The translations under genes were made by a program, and so were the position numbers. From Erysipelotrichaceae bacterium (lineage in GTDB: Bacteria; Bacillota_I; Bacilli_A; Erysipelotrichales; Coprobacillaceae), in assembly GCA_021202205.1 (NCBI GenBank), contig JAJQDJ010000235.1, forward strand, positions 1-20,866: a stretch of 20,866 nt of DNA. Reading direction: 5' to 3'. The notes beneath the pieces were generated by a model. It made no database searches and had not been told where the DNA came from. It worked only from the letters and a program-made list of their open reading frames with translations. Every line of letters begins with the position of its first letter. The first letter of the stretch is position 1. This document shows positions 6,550 to 14,342 of this stretch, piece by piece.

Positions 6550-6858
6550 CTATAACTTTACACCAATAGCTTCAGATACATAGCCATCAATAGTTTCTCC
6601 TATTTTAGAGTTTCCATGACGGTCAGGTATTTCTGTAATTAATGGTTTCTGTTGTTTTAATTTAATTTCAGATATAATGTCTGGACACATATTCACTAAT
6701 TGCGTGGTCAAAAGAATAATTGCAATAGAAGGATCTTGCATCTTCTCCTGAAGTGTTTCCAAAAATGTTTGACGATCATGTGCAATGACTCCTTCAATCC
6801 CAACCAATCTTAAACCAACCAATGTATCAACATTATCACTGATTAAAAAGAATTTCAT
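6550..6858 (-). CDS. V-type ATP synthase subunit F (central stalk)
   Basis: The 102-residue protein starts MKFFLISDNVDTLVGLRLVG, the canonical subunit F opening, in which a strand is followed by D-x-x-T-x-x-G-x-R-L-x-G. SIAIILLTTQLV in the middle and ITEIPDRHG near the end also fit. Subunit F binds subunit D in the rotor; it corresponds to NtpG in the Enterococcus hirae naming. The start lies six bases after the subunit K stop and is preceded by an AT-only stretch without a ribosome site. Translation is therefore probably coupled to K, which must be made in far greater amount. Confidence 0.92.
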   Translation of the reverse strand: MKFFLISDNVDTLVGLRLVGIEGVIAHDRQTFLETLQEKMQDPSIAIILLTTQLVNMCPDIISEIKLKQQKPLITEIPDRHGNSKIGETIDGYVSEAIGVKL

Positions 6859-6864
6859 AATAAA

Positions 6865-7290
6865 TTATAATGCGTTGATAATCAAGATTGAAATCAACAA
6901 ACCATAGATAGCAACACCTTCACCTAAAGCTACGAAGATCAATGCTTTACCAAAGTTATTGTCATTTTCAGAAAAAGCACCAATAGCTGCAGGAGCGGCA
7001 GAAGCAACTGCATAACCAGCACCCAAACAAGAACAACTTGTAACCAAAGCAGCAGCTAAAAAACCTAATCCTTGAGCAAGAGTCCCTGTAATAGCTGAAT
7101 CAGCAGCATAAGCACTACTCATTGCAAAACAGCATGTTAATATAACAGCTCCAAAGAAACCACAAATATGCGTTGTTAGACGAATCTTAGCAGACTTTTT
7201 AGAAACTTTTGAAGTAAATACTTTAACTAAAGGTAATGATAATAATACAACAGCAACTGCAGGTAAAATAAATAACATTAATAAATTCAT
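6865..7290 (-). CDS. ntpK: V-type ATP synthase subunit K (membrane rotor ring)
   Basis: The 141-residue protein has four predicted membrane helices, about residues 3-25, 40-62, 68-105 and 113-141. The second pair is typical of rotor subunits: LGAGYAVASAAPAAIGAF, then ALIFVALGEGVAIYGLLISI with the ion-binding glutamate at E124. The first hairpin is shorter and lacks an acidic residue, so one carboxylate per subunit is expected. The glutamine that helps bind sodium in E. hirae NtpK is not seen at the matching place, where AVASAAP occurs, and E124 is followed by G rather than T/S. Proton use is therefore the better guess. A strong GGAGG precedes the start. Confidence 0.9.
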   Translation of the reverse strand: MNLLMLFILPAVAVVLLSLPLVKVFTSKVSKKSAKIRLTTHICGFFGAVILTCCFAMSSAYAADSAITGTLAQGLGFLAAALVTSCSCLGAGYAVASAAPAAIGAFSENDNNFGKALIFVALGEGVAIYGLLISILIINAL

Positions 7291-7311
7291 AATTTTTATC
7301 CTCCAAATTCT

Positions 7312-9231
7312 TTATCTATCTTTAATCGATACAAAAGGAACACCTTTTCCTTCATAATAACGTGAGAACATCTCATAAAATTCAAGACGTAAAACCTGAA
7401 TACCAACAACCAAACCTTCTAGTACCATAACAAAGACATTACCCAATATTACAACTAACAAATAGCCTATATTGATACTGCCCCCACCAACCATTTCAGC
7501 CAGTGTATAAACAACAAGCATCATCCCAGCATGGGATAGTATAAAACCACCCACACGTAAAAATGACATCGTATTTGATATAAAAGTTAAAACAATATCA
7601 AATAATTCAAAGAATGATGTAGCAAAATAGCCACCAATTCCTTCTGGAAACATAGGATCACCTTCCATTTTATGTTCCAATGCTTCCTTTAAAAACATGA
7701 GTATAACTGGTAATACAATACAAATAATATAAAATGGTAATCCGATAAATGGTAAATTAACACCCATCATCATATTAAGAACAACCAATAATACAGATAC
7801 ATAGAATACAAGTCCTGCAACACCATTTTGTGAAAATAATGCTTCTCCCATGTTTTTCTTCTTTATATTGATATATATATTGAATACTATTGCTATTAAT
7901 ATCAATCCAACACCAGTACCTACTGCAATCATCAACAATGTCATTGTGTTACTAGATTCTAATGGTAACAATAACGGTGTTGCAAACAATTGAAACAACT
8001 CTTCACTACCAAATATAGAACCAAACACACATCCAAATATAACACAGGATATTGACAAACGTGTTCCTACTTTACCAAGTCTCATGCCTTTCCACTTATA
8101 AGCAATATATCCAACAAGTCCTAACAAAAGTCCCTGACCAATATCGCCATACATCATACCAAATAATAAGGTATATGTAATCGCAACTAATGTCGTTGGA
8201 TCAAAATCTGTATAACTCGGTACACCATACATTTCTACAAACATACCAAATGGTTCAGAAAACCAATTACTTGTAAGTTTTGTAGGTGGTGTTAAACGTG
8301 AATCTCCATCAGCTGATTTAATTTCCACATGAACATCATCCATTTTTTCAAAATCAGCTTTAATTTCATTAGCTTTCTTTTCTTCACAGAAACCATAAAC
8401 AGCTGCTGTATCGCCAAAAACAACAACATATTTTTGAGCACCATATGTTTTTGTCAATTTCTTAGAAATACTATATATTTCATTTAACCTTGGTAAATTT
8501 TGATTAAATAAAGCCTGAATACGTTCGTCTAGTACCTTCATATAGTTTCTAGCAGTCTCATTTTCCTCTTTTAATACTTGTAAAGCATCATCCGGTTTCC
8601 CATGAACAAAGTCAGGTATATCAATTCTTTCAAAATATAATGAAGAGAAGATATTATCAATTTCTGGTGCTTTATTCAAAGTTGTTAGATAACCACAGTA
8701 TGTTTCTTTTTTTCCTTTATGAAGTATTTTAAATAAGAATGGGTATTGGCTATAATAATCAACCTTTTCTAAGTTAGATGTAGGAATACGTCCAAATCTC
8801 ACTTTTAAATATTTACAACTAAGCATTCTATCAAAATCGATATCAGCATCAATCATATGCTCTAATTGTGTGATAGCAGTTTCGTTTTCTGCAATCATCT
8901 TTTCTAAATCATTTTTAACACTCTCATTTTTCTTTATTTCTTCTATCATATTACAAAAATCAGTATCAGCTTGAATAATATTGATTCTAACATTATCAAC
9001 ATCCTGATCTTTGATATCCAAATGGTATTTATCTCTTATTTCTTCAATATGATCAATCAATCCTGCATAAGGATTGTCTCTATTTAAAACCGATAAACCT
9101 TGTACAGAATCAGCAAATTTCGAAGCTGGTTCAGGATGAAAATCATCAAGATTAATGAGCTTTAATAATAGAGCATCATATTGAGTGCTTGGAAATTCGA
9201 TTTCCAAAAGCTTTAATTTTGCTATTGCCAT
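7312..9231 (-). CDS. ntpI: V-type ATP synthase subunit I, full length (stator/ion channel)
   Basis: The 639-residue protein has a cytoplasmic N-terminal half with coiled coils (about residues 90-125 and 215-260). An eight-helix membrane half starts near residue 345 (YTLLFGMMYGDIGQGLL). SFLRVGGFILSHAG contains R559, and IQVLRLEFYEMFSRYYEGKG contains R615. These two arginines, 56 residues apart, correspond to the pair required for ion transport in NtpI of E. hirae. Its start, with AAGGAAGG upstream, lies inside the end of the preceding subunit I gene (56-base overlap, other frame). The length is normal, and this is the functional channel subunit. Confidence 0.95.
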   Translation of the reverse strand: MAIAKLKLLEIEFPSTQYDALLLKLINLDDFHPEPASKFADSVQGLSVLNRDNPYAGLIDHIEEIRDKYHLDIKDQDVDNVRINIIQADTDFCNMIEEIKKNESVKNDLEKMIAENETAITQLEHMIDADIDFDRMLSCKYLKVRFGRIPTSNLEKVDYYSQYPFLFKILHKGKKETYCGYLTTLNKAPEIDNIFSSLYFERIDIPDFVHGKPDDALQVLKEENETARNYMKVLDERIQALFNQNLPRLNEIYSISKKLTKTYGAQKYVVVFGDTAAVYGFCEEKKANEIKADFEKMDDVHVEIKSADGDSRLTPPTKLTSNWFSEPFGMFVEMYGVPSYTDFDPTTLVAITYTLLFGMMYGDIGQGLLLGLVGYIAYKWKGMRLGKVGTRLSISCVIFGCVFGSIFGSEELFQLFATPLLLPLESSNTMTLLMIAVGTGVGLILIAIVFNIYINIKKKNMGEALFSQNGVAGLVFYVSVLLVVLNMMMGVNLPFIGLPFYIICIVLPVILMFLKEALEHKMEGDPMFPEGIGGYFATSFFELFDIVLTFISNTMSFLRVGGFILSHAGMMLVVYTLAEMVGGGSINIGYLLVVILGNVFVMVLEGLVVGIQVLRLEFYEMFSRYYEGKGVPFVSIKDR

Positions 9232-10732
9232 ACATTATACCTTCCTTGTTTCTTTTTTTTATCTCGAACAATTTCACGATTAATCCTAAGATGACTCCTA
9301 CCACAATAGCAAATGGTACCAACGGTAATAATATTTTATTCTCTAATAAGCTTAATAAATAGACTACTACTATATATCCTATCGCAATACTCCATATACC
9401 TTTAGAAGATAGTCGATTGATAAATGTTAATTTGTCTTTGAACAAACGAATACTGATTATCCCTGCAATAATCAGAACCAAGCCATCTATTATTCTAAAC
9501 AATGTATTGAAACTAATCACTGCTGAATATAAACTCATAAAATAAAATATACTACCATAAACAAATCCACCTAATATTGTCGCAACACCCAAAGCAAGAA
9601 GCAATCGTCCACTTTTCTTGCCTTTGTTCAAAAATCCAATAAGCATAAATATAGCTCCAACACCCAAATCTCCAAAGAATAATGCAAACACTCCATAACA
9701 AAGATAAGCATATGCATAAATCATATCTTGATTACGACTTATTAATTCAAATGGTTCAACATATTGATTATTATAAACAATACGAGGAGCAAATATCTGT
9801 TGTTGTTCAAAAGTATCAGCAGGTAATATTTGATATTCTAAGGAATCAATACCTTTAAAGTGTTTTTTAAGATCTTTTATATCATCTTTTGATACAAAAC
9901 CATAAATACTATACTTACTTTTTAAATCTATGACATAAACCTTGTACGTTTCTTTTTTTGTCAGATAAGAAGCTGTCGCATACATTTTTAATAATTCTTC
10001 TTGATGGGCTATTCTTAGTTGATCCATCTTTAAATTCATATTCAAGATATATGATTGCATAGCTTCCACTTCATTTTGAAGTTCTTTTTTGGCGTCGTTG
10101 ACCTCTCCATGAACAAAATCTGGTAATCCTACTTCTTCAAACCCTAAAGATTTAAAAACATTATCTACTTCTAACAAATAATTATTCGTTACAATATAAC
10201 AACACCAAATATTCTTATTATCTTGAACCAATTCATAAAAGATAACTGGATATTTATCTAAATATGAAAGTTTATCTTTATTCTTTATATCAATACATCC
10301 TAATCTCATAGTTATATATTGACAATCTTGTAAACTATCAAAATTTATCTTATTGGAAGTTAGATGCTTAAGCATCTCTAACGTTAATTCATTTTCATGT
10401 TTTTCTTTTTGTAATTGCTGTGAAATATCCGAAATCTTTTTGATTTCTTTTTCTAACCCATTCAAAGATATTTCTGCTTTTTTAATATCTAATATATCAT
10501 CATGATCGCTATCACATAAATCCAATTTCATTTCATTAGCAATACGACTTATACGTGATATTAAATCATCATAACTTCTATCCTGATCTAGGAATCCTAC
10601 TTCTTCATTAAAAACAATATTTGAAGCCTTCTGAGGATAAAAATCGGTAATATCCATTAATTTCATTAATACTTTATCTAAATGATGACTATCAAAAGAC
10701 ATATTTATTAATATCATTTCATCTTTTGCCAT
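9176..10732 (-). CDS. Second V-type ATP synthase subunit I paralogue, lacking the channel half
   Basis: The 518-residue protein is clearly homologous to the next gene over its length. Parallels include VGLPDFVHGEVNDAKKEL (residues 201-218; compare IDIPDFVHGKPDDALQVL), FFGDLGVGAIFMLIGFL (352-368; compare MMYGDIGQGLLLGLVGYI) and GGFVYGSIF (388-396; compare FGCVFGSIF). It has only about five or six membrane helices and stops before the region with the two essential arginines. Its last 19 residues are read from the start of the next gene in another frame. It has a good AGGAGG ribosome site, an intact frame of over 500 codons and a fixed place in the operon, so it is likely expressed. It may act as an extra stator anchor or alternative partner of subunit C or E/G. 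It could also be a decayed duplicate. Confidence 0.9.
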   Translation of the reverse strand: MAKDEMILINMSFDSHHLDKVLMKLMDITDFYPQKASNIVFNEEVGFLDQDRSYDDLISRISRIANEMKLDLCDSDHDDILDIKKAEISLNGLEKEIKKISDISQQLQKEKHENELTLEMLKHLTSNKINFDSLQDCQYITMRLGCIDIKNKDKLSYLDKYPVIFYELVQDNKNIWCCYIVTNNYLLEVDNVFKSLGFEEVGLPDFVHGEVNDAKKELQNEVEAMQSYILNMNLKMDQLRIAHQEELLKMYATASYLTKKETYKVYVIDLKSKYSIYGFVSKDDIKDLKKHFKGIDSLEYQILPADTFEQQQIFAPRIVYNNQYVEPFELISRNQDMIYAYAYLCYGVFALFFGDLGVGAIFMLIGFLNKGKKSGRLLLALGVATILGGFVYGSIFYFMSLYSAVISFNTLFRIIDGLVLIIAGIISIRLFKDKLTFINRLSSKGIWSIAIGYIVVVYLLSLLENKILLPLVPFAIVVGVILGLIVKLFEIKKRNKEGIMYGNSKIKAFGNRISKHSI

Positions 10733-10742
10733 AGTAAGCCTC

Positions 10743-11555
10743 CTAATATATCAGCATTGAAGTTATTTGACTTGCTGGCTCATGATATCTTAAGCCTTCA
10801 ATAATATGCTTAAGATTATCAACTTCAACTTGTAACACAAGTCTATAAGTCATAAATACCAATGCACTATCTGTCGAAAAACGCATGTAGCGTTTAGCAA
10901 GATTATACTGAATTTTACCTGTAAAGTATTCGATATATACGAACTCATCATCATGTTTTTTCCCTTTGAATAATTCATCAACTAAAGAAAAATATCTTTG
11001 ATAAAACAAACGTTTTAATTCTACTTCCACCATATTAAAATCAATTTTTTGATTATCCTCACTCTTAAATTTCTTTAATACAGAATAATAAGAAGTTGAC
11101 TTTAATAATTGTAATAAACCATCATAATCATTAACAGTTAATAATCCATATAAGTTAAAAGAAGTATATTGATTAATATATCCTGGAATATCTAGTTCAT
11201 AGCCACTATAATATTCCGATTCTATTAATCTGGCCTTAGCTAGAATAAGCTGGATTTCTATTTCTGTCATTTGTAATGTATAAAATGGTAAATCTTTCTT
11301 ATTAGCATATCTTAATAAACGTACCAAACGATTAAATATTTCTTTATCTAATAATGATTCTAATTGTTCTCGGTGAATATTTGCATCTTTTAATTGCAAT
11401 AAAACCTCGCTATAAGCACTGTCACTTTTTAAATAATTGACTAAGTCATTGATAGTTCTACGTTTTAATAGCTCTTCATAATCCTGTGAAGTTAATCTTT
11501 GACTATACATCGCACATGCTTTTGCAAGAATGGCGTTTGATGAAAAAGATCCCAT
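10743..11555 (-). CDS. ntpC: V-type ATP synthase subunit C (rotor-ring socket)
   Basis: The helical protein starts MGSFSSNAILAKACAMYSQR, giving 270 residues. I chose ATG 11555-11553 because AGAGGTGATTAT lies directly before it. An upstream in-frame ATG at 11609 would overlap the previous gene and has no ribosome site. Repeated motifs YEELLKRRTINDLVNYLK and YYSGYELDIPGYINQY are typical of the C/d subunit, which links the central stalk to the K ring. The length is short compared with the usual 320-350 residues, but the operon position supports the assignment. Confidence 0.82.
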   Translation of the reverse strand: MGSFSSNAILAKACAMYSQRLTSQDYEELLKRRTINDLVNYLKSDSAYSEVLLQLKDANIHREQLESLLDKEIFNRLVRLLRYANKKDLPFYTLQMTEIEIQLILAKARLIESEYYSGYELDIPGYINQYTSFNLYGLLTVNDYDGLLQLLKSTSYYSVLKKFKSEDNQKIDFNMVEVELKRLFYQRYFSLVDELFKGKKHDDEFVYIEYFTGKIQYNLAKRYMRFSTDSALVFMTYRLVLQVEVDNLKHIIEGLRYHEPASQITSMLIY

Positions 11556-11569
11556 ATAATCACCTCTTT

Positions 11570-11881
11570 CTATATTTCCTTGCAGTGAGAAACAATGGTT
11601 GAAACCCACTCATCTTTTTTTGTTTCGTAAAGACTAGAGAGTTGACTCAATGATTCTTTATACTCTTCTTCATTTTTGGCTTTGGTTTGTAGAATCTGCG
11701 TTTCTAATTCTTTTTTGCGAACATCAATCTTTGCTTGATATTCATCAATAAAAGAATCATAGATTTCTTTTTTCTTAGCATTCATGTTACTTTGAACATC
11801 TAATTTTTTCTTGCGTGCTTCTTCAACACGTTTCGAACATTCTAAATCCACTGAAACGATATCATGAATAACTTTATCCAA
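11570..11881 (-). CDS. V-type ATP synthase subunit G/H (peripheral stalk), TTG start
   Basis: The 103-residue protein is a nearly continuous charged coiled coil (CSKRVEEARKKKLDVQSNMN and onward), as expected for the G/H stalk subunit that pairs with E. The start is TTG (11881-11879), seven bases after AAGGAGGG. The nearby ATG is out of frame and gives only a short peptide. It is the first gene of the ATPase operon, so a weak start codon here may limit one of the stalk subunits. Coiled-coil proteins carry little family-specific signal, so the call rests on operon position and length. Confidence 0.8.
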   Translation of the reverse strand: MDKVIHDIVSVDLECSKRVEEARKKKLDVQSNMNAKKKEIYDSFIDEYQAKIDVRKKELETQILQTKAKNEEEYKESLSQLSSLYETKKDEWVSTIVSHCKEI

Positions 11882-11913
11882 AACATATCCCTCCTTCTCT
11901 TTTATTGTAATTA

Positions 11914-11942
11914 AATATACTCTTGTTTAAATCACAATTCAA
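11914..11942 (-). promoter_or_regulatory. Promoter of the V-ATPase operon
   Basis: On the minus strand TTGAAT (11942-11937) and TATATT (11919-11914) have 17-base spacing. They lie about 32 bases before the first start codon and downstream of a terminator closing the FNT locus. No operator is obvious. Confidence 0.65.
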
Positions 11943-11990
11943 CTAACCATATTAGCAATTTTGCTTCTAAAATTATTTCTCTTAAAATTA

Positions 11991-12019
11991 AAATAACATT
12001 GATTATATCAATGTTATTT
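11991..12019 (-). terminator. Terminator between the FNT locus and the ATPase promoter
   Basis: AAATAACATTGA (11991-12002) and TCAATGTTATTT (12008-12019) form a perfect 12-bp stem with a 5-base loop. On the minus strand the descending arm runs into TTTTAATTTT. Confidence 0.7.
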
Positions 12020-12078
12020 ATTTTGTGTATTTTTTATTTTGGATTCTTGAAGTAAAATTCTTAACAAAAAACTCATAT

Positions 12079-12823
12079 TTATCGAAATATGATATACAAC
12101 AATACTGCTAAAGATGCGCCACCAATGATATTACCAATGGTCGAAAACAACATATGAAGTGGTATCATAGCAATGTTAATGGAATGTCCCAGTAAGCTTA
12201 CACCCATGGTAAATATACCTGCATTAGCAATACAGTGTTCAAAACCTGGTAATACAAAAGCCATCACCATGACCATAATAATAATCAATCTGGCACTATC
12301 ACCTTTAATTTTCACCCCTGCATAAGCGGCAATACATACAATGAAATTATAAGATTCCTCTAATAATTAATTGAGCTACATTAAAATCAAGTTTCGTATC
12401 AATAAGACTTTGTAAATACGGCTTCAAAATACTTGTTTGTGAACCACCCATAATAAACAAAAAACATATCAAACCTATGCCTACACAATTACCTATATAA
12501 CAAGCTATCCATGCAGGCATAATATCTCTTAATTTTAGATCACCTTTCAATACTGGCATTAATGTCACATAACAATTTCCCGTAAATAATTCAGCTCCCA
12601 AAAAGATAATTGCTACTAATCCAATACCAAACGAACCTGCAACAGCAACTTTAGAAACTGCTGTATTATCACTAAACAATGCACCTAATGTGTAAGATAT
12701 AATAGCAGCAATCCCTAGATACAATCCTGCTAGTATTGCTCTAGTGAAAAAACGCAAAGGATCATCTTTCATCATTTGTATTTTGGACTTTCCTATTTGA
12801 CTCAATACTTCTACATCACTCAT
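12079..12823 (-). pseudogene. Formate/nitrite transporter (FNT) family, copy 2, frameshifted
   Basis: The start is ATG 12823-12821 with GGGAGA seven bases upstream, by analogy with copy 1. The first part (SKIQMMKDDPLRFFTRAILA, then GAELFTGNCYVTLMPVLKGD) is a normal FNT N-terminal half with GNC-VTL and FIMGG motifs. At 12347-12350 the frame hits TAA. Relative to copy 1 (IKAILCNFIVC) two bases are missing or one is extra. The rest, NFIVCIAAYAGVKIKGDSAR and GFEHCIANAGIFTMG with the conserved histidine, continues in another frame to a TAA at 12079. Joined, it would be about 248 residues, normal for FNT channels that carry formate, nitrite, lactate or hydrosulfide. It is probably inactive unless the frameshift is a sequencing error. 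Confidence 0.8.
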
Positions 12824-12834
12824 ACTCATTCTCC

Positions 12835-13584
12835 CTATACATATAATATAATATAATAATACTCCCAAACAACAACCACCAATCATATTTCCAATGATAG
12901 ATATCAACATATGTAATACAAGCATTCCCCAATCCATAGCGCTACCCATAATGGTCACACTCATAGTAAACATTCCAACATTGGTAATACAGTGTTCAAA
13001 ACCTGATAATACAAATGTCATAATCAACAACATTAATATTAATAATCTTGCTGTCTCATCTTTTATTTTCACACCTGCATAAGCAGCAACACAAACAATA
13101 AAATTACACAATATAGCTTTAATCAACAATTGAATAACATCAAAATTTAAATCTGAAACCATCATATTTTCCATATACGGTCTAATTAAATCCCCTTGAT
13201 AACCGCCCATAATGAATAACCAGCATATTATTCCTATACCTAAACAATTACCCACAAAAGCCATCGACCAAACAGGTAAAATATCTTTTAGTTTTAATTC
13301 ACCATTCAATACTGGTATCAACGTCACATAACAATTACTGGTAAACAATTCAGCTCCTAAAAAAAACAATAGCTGCAGAACCAATACCAAATGAACTTGC
13401 GACTGCAATCTTTGAAATCGCACTATTATCACTCAAATCAGCACCTAAAGCGACTGATAAAATTGTTCCTAATCCCTACATAAACACCAGCCATAATAGC
13501 ACGCACAAAAAAACGTTTCGAATCCTTTTGCATCATTTGTATTTTTGATTTCCCTAATTGATTTAATACTTGAATATCATTCAT
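12835..13584 (-). pseudogene. Formate/nitrite transporter (FNT) family, copy 1, two frameshifts and lost stop
   Basis: The start is ATG 13584-13582 with GGAGCGA upstream. The N-terminus (MNDIQVLNQLGKSKIQMMQK) closely matches copy 2. Near 13470 one extra base breaks the frame after VYVGI. At 13359-13366 a run of eight identical bases has one more than needed to keep AIVF-FLGAEL in frame. Beyond that the frame is open through GFEHCITNVGMFTMS. It then passes through an AT repeat (near 12841-12860) without a stop and reads in frame into copy 2. The expected stop, TAG at 12837-12835, is reachable only by a further one-base change. The copies are ancient enough to differ at many residues, so this is a tandem duplication, not an assembly echo. 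Confidence 0.8.
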
Positions 13585-13642
13585 AATATCGCTCCTTAAA
13601 ATAATTATATCTAATATGTTGATAAAAGACAAAAACAATTTG

Positions 13643-13671
13643 TTTATTTTAGATATTAATTATGTTATAGT
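13643..13671 (+). promoter_or_regulatory. Promoter of the queuine salvage operon
   Basis: An extended -10, TGT-TATAGT (13663-13671), lies 17 bases after a weak -35 (TTTATT, 13643-13648). The predicted transcription start falls at about 13678, the first base of the riboswitch stem. Confidence 0.55.
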
Positions 13672-13677
13672 ATGAAT

Positions 13678-13711
13678 ACCTGGTTATGAGCCACCCAGGA
13701 TAAAAAAGCTA
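13678..13711 (+). ncRNA. preQ1-I riboswitch aptamer
   Basis: The stem CCTGG (13679-13683) / CCAGG (13695-13699) encloses a loop. Its AGC (13689-13691) can pair with GCT (13708-13710) after the A-rich strand ATAAAAAA (13700-13707). This is the H-type pseudoknot of class I preQ1 riboswitches. C13694, just before the closing stem, is the counterpart of the cytosine that pairs with preQ1. It lies directly before a terminator and a queuine transport operon, which fits. Confidence 0.85.
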
Positions 13712-13721
13712 TGGATATGGT

Positions 13722-13741
13722 GACGGCTTGCCGTCTTTTTT
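13722..13741 (+). terminator. Riboswitch-controlled terminator
   Basis: GACGG (13722-13726) / CCGTC (13731-13735) around CTTG is followed by six T. Outer arms GATATG (13714-13719) and CATATC (13742-13747) can lengthen the stem. It sits 12 bases after the aptamer, as expected for preQ1-dependent attenuation. A second hairpin, CTTCTAA (13751-13757) / TTAGAAG (13765-13771), abuts the ribosome site. Confidence 0.8.
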
Positions 13742-13784
13742 CATATCTGGCTTCTAACTGTTTTTTAGAAGAGAGGATAAGTTT

Positions 13785-14342
13785 ATGAACAAAAAAACAC
13801 ATGTTACTATTGTTATAGCAATGGGTATCGTCTGTAATGTTGTCGGTGCATTTATTGCTATGAATTTTTCAATTCCATTATATATGGATTCCATTGGTAC
13901 TATTTTAGTTGCAGGCTTATTAGGTCCAAAGTATGCTATGTTAACAGGCATATTAGGAAGTTTGACAAGTGGAATGACATTTGATATGTATTCTTTGTAT
14001 TTTGCACCTGTCCAATTATTGACTGGTTTTTTTGCAGGCACTTTGTATCATACAAAGTGGTTGCAAGGAAAATACATGCCAATAGGTGCTATACTTGTTG
14101 GTGTGCCAACATCTATTGCAAGTGCTTTTATAACTGCATTATTATTTGGTGGCTTAACAAGTTCATCGAGTAGTTTGATTGTTATGGCACTCAATCATTT
14201 AGGATTAAATTTGGTTGTTAGCGTCTTTATAGTCCAAGTTATAACAGATTATTTTGATAAGCTTTTAGCTGTATTCTTTACACAGCTGGTCATTGAACGA
14301 GGACATTTGTACAAAAGGTGGAGAAACAATGGAAAGATATAG
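13785..14342 (+). CDS. queT: ECF transporter S component, probable queuine/preQ1 uptake (QueT/QrtT-like)
   Basis: The 185-residue membrane protein has about six helices, including VTIVIAMGIVCNVVGAFIAM near the start, YMDSIGTILVAGLLGPKYAM and APVQLLTGFFAGTLY. The D-S-I-G-T motif with following G-P-x-Y-A is common in vitamin-binding S components. It would pair with an EcfA/A'/T energy module encoded elsewhere. The start follows GAGAGGATAA. The preQ1-I riboswitch directly upstream and the overlapping radical-SAM gene point to queuine or preQ1 as substrate. Established work on gut bacteria such as Clostridioides difficile links ECF S components to queuine salvage. Specificity cannot be read from the sequence alone. 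Confidence 0.8.
   Translation: MNKKTHVTIVIAMGIVCNVVGAFIAMNFSIPLYMDSIGTILVAGLLGPKYAMLTGILGSLTSGMTFDMYSLYFAPVQLLTGFFAGTLYHTKWLQGKYMPIGAILVGVPTSIASAFITALLFGGLTSSSSSLIVMALNHLGLNLVVSVFIVQVITDYFDKLLAVFFTQLVIERGHLYKRWRNNGKI

Noticed and set aside
11555..11609. Upstream start for subunit C at 11609
   Set aside because: It would overlap the previous gene, has no ribosome site, and adds residues not typical of the family; AGAGGTGA lies before ATG 11555.
13349..13432. A 361-codon fused FNT protein starting at 13432
   Set aside because: The first 25 or so residues are a shifted reading of copy 1 and there is no ribosome site. The genuine FNT start is at 13584 and frameshifts explain the long frame.
13785..14041. 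Open frame on the minus strand inside the S-component gene
   Set aside because: It has no ribosome site, lies wholly within a well-supported membrane protein gene and behind its riboswitch, and its product resembles nothing.
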